Origin: Perognathus longimembris pacificus
Taxonomy: Eukaryota > Chordata > Mammalia > Rodentia > Heteromyidae
Direction of reading: 5' to 3'
Assembly (NCBI RefSeq): GCF_023159225.1
Contig: NC_063175.1
Location: 874,755-938,754, forward strand
DNA: 64,000 nucleotides
In this document: positions 1 to 9,661 of the stretch, piece by piece
Numbering within the stretch: the first letter of the stretch is position 1
How the letters are laid out: every line of letters starts with the position of its first letter
Made by a program: the position numbers and the translations under genes
Notes under the pieces: generated by a model
The model's input: the letters and a program-made list of their open reading frames with translations, nothing else
Database searches by the model: none
Told to the model about the DNA's origin: nothing

Positions 1-156
1 CTTCTAAGAATTGGAACAACATCTAAAAGTTTTTAATATTGTTTTTATTACAGTTTTTTTCTCACTAATGTAAGTCCATTGATTGATTATATACTATCTA
101 TTGTAGTAGTAGTGCTGTTATTTTGTCTCTTTTGTTTTAAAGAGTCAGAGGTGTGG

Positions 157-281
157 TTCTTTGTTGCAGGAAAAACTCTTTTTGAAACTCATTTTGTTTG
201 TCATGTCAATTTTTAGCAACTTCTTTGTTGCAGGAAAAAACTCTTTTTGAAACTCATTTTGTCATGTCAATTTTTAGCGAC
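157..281 (+). repeat. Tandem duplication spanning a USP14 3' splice site
   Basis: Two copies of a block of about 60 bp lie head to tail at 157-220 and 221-281. Both begin ttctttgttgcagg and end with ttttag followed by c(a/g)ac. They differ by a TTTG indel, one A in a homopolymer and one A/G substitution. The second copy supplies the acceptor used by the exon at 278. Confidence 0.92.
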
Positions 282-343
282 TTCAGGAAGAAATTACCAA
301 ACAGTCTCCAACGTTGCAGAGAAATGCTTTGTACATCAAATCT
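278..343 (+). CDS. USP14: USP14 exon, first in window
   Basis: Encodes RLQEEITKQSPTLQRNALYI followed by KS, 22 codons. The acceptor is tttttag at 271-277 and the donor is GTAAGTG at 344. The acceptor region is the second copy of a tandem duplication (157-220 and 221-281). Confidence 0.93.
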
Positions 344-3300
344 GTAAGTGGTGCATTTGTTTTGAATTTGAGTTCTGTTTCATTTAAAGTTTTCCAGTTC
401 ACAAATTTTAACTAATCTTTATTTTTTCTTATCACCATGGCATTTAAAGCTGTTATATTTGGATGTTAAATATTTTTTCCCATTTTTTCTTCTCAGTCGA
501 AGATCAGCCGACTACCTGCTTACCTAACTATTCAGATGGTTAGATTTTTTTATAAAGAGAAGGAATCTGTGAATGCCAAAGTTCTTAAGGTTAGTAATAA
601 ACTTTAGCTTATACATAAAATACAGTTCTTTGAAATTCATCTGTAATGTAAAATAGTTTTCTTAATTCCTTTTAGAGATAGCTAAGTGTCTGAAATATGT
701 ATGGGAGTCATCAGCACTGTTGCTTTTTTTTTTTAATTTCTAAGACAAGATCTTTCAGTGTAGCTGAGGCTTGACTCAGAACCTGTGATCTACCTGTTTC
801 TCCCTATTGCCATCAGTACAAGCATGTGTCATTGTGTATAAATTAGACATGTGATTCTTTATTTAAAATGTGTACTAGAATTACCTGTTGATTCATTTTT
901 AATTATATATGTGCTGACTTCTTCCTGGCCCCCAATATCTGATGACGTCTTAGGCTGGACCTAGGTAGGGTCTTAGAGTTTTCAAAGATTCACAGATAAT
1001 TCTGATAGATCTGTTCTTTCCAGAAATACTGCCCTAGGTAACATTCTTTGTTTCCGAAATACTGAGTATGTTTGCATGAGAATGAGTTCAGTAAAGCACA
1101 CTGCACTGTATTCCAGGTAGTGGCTTTTCTGAGGGTGATAAAAGTTAAACACTGGAGCCTGGAGAGTACTGAAATGGTAATTCTTGTGACTCCTTGATTT
1201 AGAAGGTAGCATTACAACTTAACTGTGTTGAGTGGTAGCTTTGCTTATTATTATGTCCCTGGAACTCCTGATCTTTGGGAAGGATCTGACCTCTTGAGCT
1301 GAAATTTGTAACACATCTTCTGATAGCTATAGAGTTATATAAAAAAGGATAAAAGTAGTTTATGTAGTTTAAGTGTCTATACTAGTACTTACTTTTAAAA
1401 AACATGGTTTGAAAGCTTGAACTCAGGGTCTGGGTGTTGTCCCTTAACTTTTTCACACAAGATTGGTGCTTTAGCCTGGTGTTGGTGGCTCATGCCTTTA
1501 ATCGTAGCTACTCAGGAGGCTGAGATTTGAGGATCAAGATTCAAAGCCAGCCTGGGCAGGAAAGTCCATGAGACTGTTACTTCCAATTAACCACAGAAAA
1601 AGCTGGCAGTGGCTCTGAGGCTCTCGTGACTCTAGAGCACTAACTAGCCTTGAGCAAATGGAGCCAAGGACAGCACCTGGGCCCAGAGTTCAAGCCCCAG
1701 GACTGGTACAAAACAAAACTGTTGCACATTTGAGCCATACTTCCATTTCTGGCATTGAACACTAACCAGCCTTACAGACTTTCTTGGACTGTCTTTGAAC
1801 TGTGATCCTCAGATCTCAGCCTCCGGAGTAGCCAGGAATATAATCATGAGCCACCAGCACCCAGATTATGTAACGTAAATTCTTGAGAGCACATCAGTGC
1901 TGTGTGTGTTAAACTTTACATTAAAAAAGTTCTAAATTGATTCCAGTATTGGGAATTCATTATTTTCACAGCATCTAGTCTAATATTGCTGAATTTCTGC
2001 TTCTGTCTAATTAATTTCTGCGATTAGCACTGGGGCTTGAACACAGGATCTTACACACTTGCTTAGTGTTCTTGGTCAAGGCTGGTGCTCTACTGCTTAA
2101 GCTATACCTCTAAATAGGGCTTTTTGCTGCTTAATTGGTTATGAGTCTCTCAGATTTGTCTGACGTGATGAACTTGAATCTCAGTCCTCAGCTCTCAGCC
2201 TCATGAATGGTGTTTAAATATCTTTCTCTCTGTTCAGTTTGATGTAATGAGAACACATTTTAAGTGTTTACCTTAGAAAACTTAGAATCTGGTCATTTTA
2301 AGAGTAAGTCTAAAGAGTTTACAATTGAAAAGTATTCCATATGGTTTGCACAAGATTTATCTCCAATTTTAGTTGATTCATTAACTTCAGAAATGTGGTA
2401 TGTATCATATATCAATGCATGTGTCTGATTACAAATTTTCCTTCTTTTTGTTTGTATACAGGATGTTAAATTTCCTCTCATGTTGGATGTTTATGAACTC
2501 TGTACTCCAGAACTGCAAGAGAAAATGATCTCTTTTCGATCAAAATTCAAGGATCTAGAAGATAAAAAAGTGAATCAGCAGCCAAATGTAGTAGGTTCTT
2601 ATTAACTTTTTTTTAATTACCAACTTTTTAATATTTTAATCTTTAAGCAGTCCTGAACAATTACTTTGTATTATTAATCTATTAGTGTAAATGGATGACC
2701 CTATATTAATTAGGAAGTATGCACATCCTACATATATTTGGTATAGGCCTTTATTTATTTATTTTTTTGGCCAGTCGTGGGCCTTGGACTCAGGGCCTGA
2801 GCACTGTCCCTGGCTTCTTCCCGCTCAAGGCTAGCACTCTGCCACTTGAGCCACAGTGCCGCTTCTGGCTGTTTTCTGTATATGTGGTGCTGGGGAATCG
2901 AACCTAGGGCCTCGTGTATCCGAGGCAGGCACTCTTGCCACTAGGCTATATCCCCAGCCCGGTATAGGCCTTTATTAAAGTTTCAGATGTAAAACTAAAG
3001 TTAGCATGAGAAACAAGAATTCTTATTATGTAGAAAATCAGTCTTTCATGGAATAAATTTAATATTTTCTTTTCTGCTATAACATGCAGACTATATTTCT
3101 TTTATATTTGCCTACAGAACACTGCACATATAATTGTACTTAGCAATTTCACTGTATGTGATTGTGTCCCTTGTTAGGCTTAGAATCATTCCCATTTTTA
3201 GATGAGATTGTTGTAGGTGCACAATATTGGTTCCTGAATGGGTACTGTGACAACATCTTGGTAGGTGCTGCTTGTATGCTTGGAAATACTAAAATAGTAG

Positions 3301-6300
3301 CTATAACATTTTATAAATTATGTTATTTTAGTTTTAAGAGGTCTGAATTATATGTTGAATTTTTTTTCTTTGGAATGAAAAATACTCTAATATCACTTAA
3401 AAAAACAACAACCCTGCTATCAGGTCTTGAATTGAGAGCCTTAACCTTGCACAGCTTGCTTCTTTGCTGGTTGTTACCACCTGCACTACATCTCCCACCT
3501 GGCTATTCGTTGGTTAATTGGAAGTGAGGTCTCTTAGATTTTTCTGCTTTGGTTGGTTTTGAGCCAAGATCCTTCAGATCTGAGCATCCTGAGTAGCAAG
3601 GATTACAAGCATAGCCATTGTTACCGAGCTAATACTACAAGTCTTAAAATTTATTTGCATGTATGAGGTAAAAGCACTTAAAAAACTGAAATTTATTTTG
3701 GGATAATCACATGCAGTTATCAGAATACTGAGAGATCTGAAGACCCCTTTCCCTAGTTTTCCTCTGGTAATATGCATGCTGTACACTAATGCAATGATCA
3801 CAGCCAGTTTGTTGACATTGATACATTTCTGTTACCACAAAGATCCTTCGCAGTTGCTTTTTGTAGCCACAGGTTTACTTTCCTTCTTCCCTCAATTCTT
3901 TGTAACCATTAATCACTTTTCCTTTTATTTTGTTATTTCCAAAACACTATATGAAATAGAAGATTTTCCATTTTAAAATACAACCTTTTGGGCTGGGAAT
4001 ATGGCCTAGTGGTAAAGTGCTCACCTAGTATACATGAAACCCTGGGTTCGATTCCTCAACACCACATATATAGAAAAAGCTGGAAGTGGCACTGTGGCTC
4101 AAGTGGTAGAGTGCTAGCCTTGAGCAGAAAGAAGCCAGGGACAGTGCTCAAGCCCTGAGTTCAAGCCCCAGGACTGGCAAAAAATAAAGCAAAATACAAC
4201 CTTTTGGGATTGTCTTTTCCCCAGATTTGTCTAGTAGTACTTCCTGGTATGGATATATCATAGTTTGCTTAGCCATGCTACTGGTTAAAGAACATCTGGA
4301 TTGTTTTTGGTTTTTGTCTGTTTTGTATGGTTCAAATATTCATGTGCGAATTTCAGTGTAAGTATGTAGTTTTGAGTGTGTTAGTTGCTGTTTAGTTTTT
4401 CAATTACGCCAAACATTTTCCTAGAATGACTGTACCATTTTATATTCCATTTTATGGCAGTAGGTGACCTATCCACTGTCTCCACGTTCTCAGCATAGAG
4501 TCCACATGGATAAGAACTGATGAAAAGTTAATAAATGAAGGAAAAGAGGATTCTTCTATGCAGACAAAATATCAATAATTTATAAGTTGTTATTTTGTCT
4601 TAATACTTTGTAGCCTGTAAATATGCAAAGTTGAATACGCAACAAGAATGTAAATATTTTCAAGTATAATGATTTCAGATATTTTTCTTCAGTGTGACAA
4701 GAAGGGCAGTCCTCAGAAAGAAGTTAAATATGAACCCTTTTCATTTGCTGATGGTAAGTCAACATTTCATTTGAGTTTTTATGTATATGTTTGTTTGTAA
4801 AAGTACATCTTACCATGCCTTTACTTAGATAAACTTTTTAAAGTAGTTTCTTGAAAGACTATTTTGCCTTAACATTGCAAACAGTATAATTACTCTTTGA
4901 AAAATAGCATTCAGGGACTGTGAATATGGCGTAGCTGTAGAGTGCTTGCCTCGTATGCATGAAGCCCTGGGTTTGATTTCTCAGCACCACATAAACAGAA
5001 AACGCCAGAAATGGTGCTGTGGGCTTAAGAGTGTTAGCCTTGAGCAAAAAGCAGCCAGGGACAATGCTCGGGCTCTGAGTTCAAGCCCCAGGAATGACAA
5101 AAAAAAAAAAAAAGAATAGCATTCAGGAGGCCTTCATTCTAATTAGACAGTTGTCTTCCTGGATTGTAAGAAAGCAGATTGCTAATCATTCTGAACTTGA
5201 ATTATTTTTTATTGTGACCTCCCTTGGGAAAACATACTTGTATTCATTGTCTGATACTAATGGATTCATACTTCTTTAGATATTGGCTCCAATAATTGTG
5301 GATATTATGACTTACAAGCAGTGCTGACGCATCAGGGAAGGTCCAGTTCATCGGGTCATTATGTATCATGGGTGAAAAGAAAACAAGGTAAAGAATACTG
5401 CAGTGTTTTTCAGTTGTTGAGTACTGTTTTGTTAACATATTTTTATAGCAATGTAAGTTTTTTCTTGTAGGACTTTTATATTTTCTGTTTTTTCGCCCCT
5501 CATTGTTGGCACTAGAGATTTTATGAAGTCTCTATTTCTTAATATTTCTAGTATTTCTAGCATTGAAGGCAGAGAAATTAAATTTGCTAAAAATTACCAG
5601 TAATAAACCTGTTACATATTAATAGAAATAACTTCTTTTGGAGAATGGTGTTTTTCATAATTAAAAAATTAGTGAGCTGGTGCCAGTGGCTCATACCTAC
5701 AATCCTAGCTACTCAGGAGACTGAGATCTGAGGATTGAGGTTTGAAGCCAGCTTGGACACACAAATTCTTGAGACTCTCATCTCCAATTAACCAGCAATG
5801 TGCCCCCACCCAACAAAAAAGAAACCAACCCAAAAAGCTAGTAGATCCATGGCTCAAGTACTGCCAGTTGTGAGCAAAAAAACTGAACAATAGCTCAGAG
5901 TCCTGAGTTTATGCCCCAGTACTAGCACCAGAAAACTAAAGGGGGTAAATGGTACTGGTTTACATTTTTATGCCTTCCTGTTATCTGTCCTAACAGAAAA
6001 TAGCTGGATTTCTATATCTGCCTTGCATTTTTAAAAATTAAATTTTATTGACAAGGTGATGTACAGAGGGGTACAGTTACATAATAGGTAGTACATTTCT
6101 TGTCTTGTTACACTCTCCCTCATTTTTCTTTCCCTTCCCTAGTTCAGATAAGCATATTGCCTTGCATCTCTTATCCTTTCCTCCCCCTCTTCCCTTCTCC
6201 TCCCTCTCCTTCTTCTTGTGCTGGGGATAGAAGCCATGGTCTTGTACATGTGTAACAGATAAGCTTTGCTACTGAGCTATACCACAATCCTCTCTCACAT

Positions 6301-6689
6301 CTCTGTTACAGTATCATATGTCATGCAGGCTCTGGGAGGAAGGTAGAAAAGGCAAATAATGCTGTAGTTAGTATTGGAATAGTTGTGTCATCATGGAAGC
6401 CCTAATATTCTCAAAGCCATGCGGTCTCTGGGTGATACCTTGAGGGCTGTTAGTAGGCAGGTGGGAGTATTGCTGTACATCAAGCCTTTTTTTGGAAACA
6501 AATACAACTTTGAAGAGTTGCATTTTCTTGCTTTCAGATGAATGGATCAAGTTTGATGATGACAAGGTCAGCATCGTAACACCAGAAGACATCCTGCGGC
6601 TGTCTGGTGGTGGAGACTGGCACATTGCTTATGTTCTACTCTATGGGCCTCGTAGAGTTGAAGTGATGGAAGATGAAAGTGAACAATAA
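278..6689 (+). CDS. USP14: USP14, 3' part of gene (last six coding exons)
   Basis: Ubiquitin carboxyl-terminal hydrolase 14, the deubiquitinase that binds the 26S proteasome 19S cap and trims ubiquitin from substrates. Exons seen: 278-343, 497-589, 2462-2590 (or 2587), 4693-4753, 5280-5387, 6538-6689. Joined they give 202 residues plus stop, the C-terminal part of the USP catalytic domain; human USP14 has 494 residues, so the ubiquitin-like domain and catalytic Cys lie before the window. Recognisable segments are SRLPAYLTIQMVRFFYKEK, NNCGYYDLQAVLTHQGR, the His box GHYVSW (His codon 5357-5359) and DEWIKFDDDKVS, which carries the catalytic Asp of the family. The protein ends GPRRVEVMEDESEQ. All introns are GT-AG and phases agree. 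Identification is by recall of the family, with high similarity along the whole length. Confidence 0.97.
497..589 (+). CDS. USP14: USP14 exon
   Basis: 31 codons starting SKISRLPAYLTIQMV and ending VNAKVLK. The acceptor is ttctcag (490-496) and the donor is GTTAGTAA at 590, which has T instead of the usual purine at +3. It is in phase 0 on both sides and part of the USP fold. Confidence 0.95.
1473..1720 (+). repeat. B1-like/Geo dimeric SINE
   Basis: The left half is 7SL/B1-like (gtggctcatgcc, agctactcaggaggctgag, caaagccagcctggg). The right half is the Geo monomer (ctagccttgagcaaa to aagccccaggactgg). It lies in the USP14 intron. Confidence 0.85.
1735..2215 (-). repeat. Two degraded B1-like SINE pieces
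   Basis: 1735-1866 carries the minus-strand B1-like block (gatcctcagatctcagcctcc, gagccaccagcaccca). 2025-2215 starts with a Geo-like agcactggggcttgaac and ends in a B1-like block. Both are old copies. Confidence 0.65.
2462..2590 (+). CDS. USP14: USP14 exon with ambiguous tandem donor
   Basis: Encodes DVKFPLMLDVYELCTPELQ through KKVNQQPN, then V if the second donor is used. The exon/intron edge reads AAT GTA GTAGGT: cutting before the first GTA ends at 2587, before the second at 2590. The second site has G at +5 and T at +6 and keeps the length of known mammalian proteins, so I prefer it. Confidence 0.88.
2756..2960 (-). repeat. IDL-Geo SINE with TSD
   Basis: Minus-strand Geo half, then ID half ending ctatatccccagccc. 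It is flanked by the 16-bp direct repeat ggtataggcctttatt at 2740-2755 and 2961-2976, so the element is complete and relatively young. Confidence 0.95.
3400..3630 (-). repeat. B1-like/Geo SINE, diverged
   Basis: Minus-strand dimer with tggttaattggaagtgag in the linker and cctgagtagcaaggattacaagc at the B1-like head. Confidence 0.7.
3993..4190 (+). repeat. IDL-Geo SINE with 18-bp TSD
   Basis: Full ID-like left half (gctgggaatatggcctagtgg, ggttcgattcc) and Geo right half. It is flanked by aaaatacaaccttttggg at 3975-3992 and 4191-4208. Confidence 0.95.
4693..4753 (+). CDS. USP14: USP14 exon
   Basis: Encodes CDKKGSPQKEVKYEPFSFAD plus one base. The acceptor is tttttcttcag and the donor is GTAAGTC at 4754. 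The start differs from human (TSDKKSSPQ), so the exon edge is the least conserved part of this segment. Confidence 0.93.
4915..5112 (+). repeat. IDL-Geo SINE
   Basis: ID-like and Geo halves with an A-tail. The flanking repeat aatagcattcagg occurs on both sides. It sits in the USP14 intron between the exons at 4693 and 5280. Confidence 0.92.
5280..5387 (+). CDS. USP14: USP14 exon with catalytic His
   Basis: Encodes (D)IGSNNCGYYDLQAVLTHQG and RSSSSGHYVSWVKRKQ. His at 5357-5359 is the general base of the USP Cys-His-Asp triad. The acceptor is cttctttag and the donor is GTAAAG at 5388. Confidence 0.96.
5673..5935 (+). repeat. B1-like/Geo dimeric SINE
   Basis: gctggtgccagtggctcatacc, ctactcaggagactgagatctg, then a diverged Geo half ending cccagtactagcacc. 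Confidence 0.8.
6030..6292 (-). repeat. L1 3' end fragment plus ID-like SINE, both reversed
   Basis: 6030-6170 read on the minus strand gives the L1 3' end seen elsewhere in the window (gtacccctctgtacatcacc before an A-rich end). 6215-6292 is a minus-strand ID/tRNA-like SINE (ctactgagctatacc). A pyrimidine-rich tract (6170-6215) joins them. Confidence 0.7.
6538..6689 (+). CDS. USP14: USP14 last coding exon
   Basis: Encodes DEWIKFDDDKVSIVTPED to the C-terminus VEVMEDESEQ and stop TAA at 6687-6689. The acceptor is cttgctttcag. It contains the triad Asp region and the conserved GGGDWHIAYVLLYGP strand. Confidence 0.97.
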
Positions 6690-7510
6690 TCCTCAATTTA
6701 GCTATTTATGCTTAGAAGTGAGATAATGTTGTTTGTTGATCATTTCTATAATCCAGAGCTTTAAAGGAAGTGTTTTAGGTGGTTTCGTTTTCCTCATTTG
6801 GAACAAGAGAGCAGAATCAGACCACTTGTGCATCAATCTGAAAATTATAGAAAATTGACTTTGGATATGCTGCCCTGTATAAAAGTGGCTGGAAGACATT
6901 CTTTAAACTTCTTACAGTAATTCTTTAAAAAAAAATTTTAGTTGAAATGTATTTCAACCATTACATTCTGTGATCATTTTTATCCTTTTTCAGCCCAAGA
7001 CTCAGTAGTGATGTTTATTGCACTTATTACCTACTACTATTTGTTCTTGCATGGTTCACTTTACCATTCAGTAAGTAGCTGCCCATCATTTGCCTTATCT
7101 AACAAAAAATTTTCCAGGATGATGGAAAAGGAAGTGTTGCTTTCATTGTGTAACTCAGTGCTGGTCCATGTCCCATGGAAACATGGGTGCAATCAAGTAT
7201 TTGTCCAGCCTGATTGTTTCTGGCTTTTCATGACTTAAAATAAATTGTGATCAATAAGATTATATTTGATTATACATTTATTATTGTGTCTCTCTGAAGT
7301 ACTATGGTTTGTACATTTAACTCTGCAATGGTTTTGTAGTAATCAGCTTTAAAAATGTTGAGCTCTGGTTACGTATTTTTAGAAAATGAGGATATTTAAT
7401 AAAAAAACAAAGAGGGCTTATAGTTTCTGACCCGAAGTCTTTGTCTTTTTAGTGCTGGAGTTCAGCTGAAGATTCAGACATGTTTAATAAAACTTCTTCA
7501 GATTAATATT
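6690..7510 (+). other. USP14: USP14 3' UTR with candidate polyA signals
   Basis: Non-coding sequence after the USP14 stop. AATAAA hexamers on the + strand at 7239-7244, 7398-7403 and 7487-7492 are candidate polyadenylation signals. The true cleavage site cannot be decided from sequence, so the end given is approximate. Confidence 0.6.
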
Positions 7511-9260
7511 ACTATGCTGTTAAGAGGTAACTTCTTTGCCTGCTCTCACCCCACTTAAAAAGAAACAAAAGTTGCTAATGGATTTCTGTGGATGCCAATG
7601 CAGTGATGTTATCAGATTAATTCCCTGACTCATTTGGTATGTTCCAAAACCTTAAAACACCCATCTTAAAATTTACAAGTGGTTTTAAAGTTATGATGAA
7701 AACACCAAGATGATGGTCTCTTTTTATTTTAATATAATATATCCTAACTAGTTACTGATTGTTTCTGGAGCCTTGATTGCTAAGGAAAGAGTAAAGGATC
7801 AATCAGTAGCTAACTGGCTTGAGTTACATATTTAAAGTTATCATGCATCTCATACTTTTGCTTATGTTGTTTTAATGCTCTGCAGAATACAACACTGGTA
7901 ATCATTAAGACTGCTAGGGGAATAATGTCCATTTTCCTTTCAAATCGGTAACTAAACTAGGGGATAAACATTTCAGGGATACTGCTTTGTAAATAGTCCT
8001 CACCTGAACTGACTTGGCAATCGATAATCTCTTGGGAAGAGGTAGGAATGGTGAAAAGTAAAATGGAGAGAGACCCTAAGAATTATGACTTATGTCAAGC
8101 TTGTAACTTTACAGCTCTTTTACTCATTGTCTCATTTGGTCAGAATAGTTTTAGAAGTAAATTTAGCAATTTATAATCAGATTTTCTTAACCTCCTAGGT
8201 AACAACGAAGTTACTAGTTCAGGTGAAGCTGGCTTAGAACAAAGTATGTAAAAGCCTTGTATAGATAGTGTTAACAATTAAAAAAAACAACTGTATTTAC
8301 TTTTCCTTGTCATTACCAAGCTGTTTCATTTTAGCACAAAATTATTATTCCAAAGGCATTTTTAAAGTGGATGTTGGATTTTTATCAGTGTTGTTTTAAA
8401 CTAAGGCTATTTTAGAGTCCAGCCTTGTATAGATCTTTGAGAAAGTAAGAGTAGGCAAAAGTCATCTTGATTCCTGAAAGTGCCTTATTTGCTGTGCCAT
8501 TACCACTGAGGTCCCTTCAACATTAGAGCTATGGTGGAGTGAGGCCCAAACGAGCAGTACAGTGGTCTGCACTCAGTAGACTTTCCTGGCCTGAGCGTAG
8601 GATCCTGAAGGAAGCTGTGTGTGGAACAGGGGCAGTAGTAGATGGCACTACCTTTGTCCAGCCATTTCTACAAAGTGTTGTACTGTGTACAGGTGCTTGC
8701 ACATCTCATTTGAACTTCACAATAATCCCTGTTGTGTAGTTAAGGATTTAAGAGGTCAGATGATTTTTGTAAGGCTTAGAGAATGAAGTTTTAGATGTCA
8801 TTTAAAGTTGAGGGCTGACAAACATTTTATGTATTGGGCCAGAGCATCAAATATTTTAGGCTTTGCAAGCCACCAGCTGCCACAACTACTTTGCTATAGT
8901 AGTGGGACGGGTGTCATTGGACAGTTGGAGTGTGATTGCCAATAACATTTGGTAAAAAAGACATGATGAGAAGACCACTGTTTGCTGATATCTTTAACTC
9001 ATGAAAAGAACAGAACAGTAACAAGGTTTCAGAAAGTCACTGTAGGATTTCAGGATAGCTAGATTTTGTCACTACTAACAGCATGCAGAAAACTAATTTG
9101 GTATCAGTGCTTATTTAACTTCACTATAAATACATATAACAAAAATAGTTTGTGATTTTGAGGTTACTTCATTTTGGCCATTTTCCCAACCCACCTTTCC
9201 ATCATCCCCTCTGAGGTTTGAGCCAATGTGTGTTCTATTTTTCTTGGAGCACCAACCAAC
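7511..9260. other. USP14-THOC1 intergenic gap with hAT-like remnant
   Basis: About 1.75 kb between the two gene 3' ends. 8806-8990 looks like an old hAT/Charlie-type nonautonomous element (ggctgacaaacattttatg, gggccagagcatcaaatattttaggctttgc in two blocks). I see no exon or RNA gene here. A long-3'-UTR form of USP14 could extend into it. Confidence 0.55.
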
Positions 9261-9368
9261 TGTACAACTGTTATAAAAATGTTTATTGTTTACCAAAACC
9301 AGTGGACCTCTTATCAAATGCTGCTTGGTAACAAAATCTTATCACAGTTTTAATAAAAAAAAAAAGAA
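9260..9368 (-). other. THOC1: THOC1 3' UTR and polyA signal
   Basis: AATAAA on the minus strand at 9282-9287 (tttatt on +) about 82 nt after the stop predicts a very short 3' UTR. The cleavage position is approximate. A weaker ATTAAA at 9349-9354 is only 15 nt from the stop and less likely. Confidence 0.7.
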
Positions 9369-9661
9369 TTAACTATTTGTCTCGTCATTAGTTAGACTTT
9401 CTGCAAGGTCACTTAATCCAGACTTGTTTAGTGCACTAATCAGACTATCAGGTGTTGCGTGGGCCCCTTCTTGATCCTGCCAGGCAACCAGGAGCTGCTT
9501 TGCTCGCATCTTCATGTCTTCACTGTCACACTCAATCTGCCTAATTTCAGAGTCTTTCATTTCCAAGTAGGGAGCCAGAATCTTCCATTGTTCTCCTAGC
9601 TTATTGGCAAATAACTCTAGCTGTTCCCCTGTCACAGGTTTATCTCGCCGAACATCAGGAC
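9369..9661 (-). CDS. THOC1: THOC1 exon 21, death domain and stop
   Basis: Residues 560-656: [20 protein letters not shown], the helices around [19 protein letters not shown] and [18 protein letters not shown], then [15 protein letters not shown]. The stop TAA is the complement of 9369-9371. The six-helix death domain is the known C-terminal domain of the family. Confidence 0.97.

Noticed and set aside
720..880. Possible exon or SINE in the USP14 intron
   Set aside because: Weak B1-like text only (gtagctgaggcttgactcag); not enough to call.
3990..4080. tRNA-like A and B boxes suggesting tRNA genes
   Set aside because: These are the tRNA-derived left halves of ID-type SINEs, followed by a Geo half and A-tail and flanked by TSDs.
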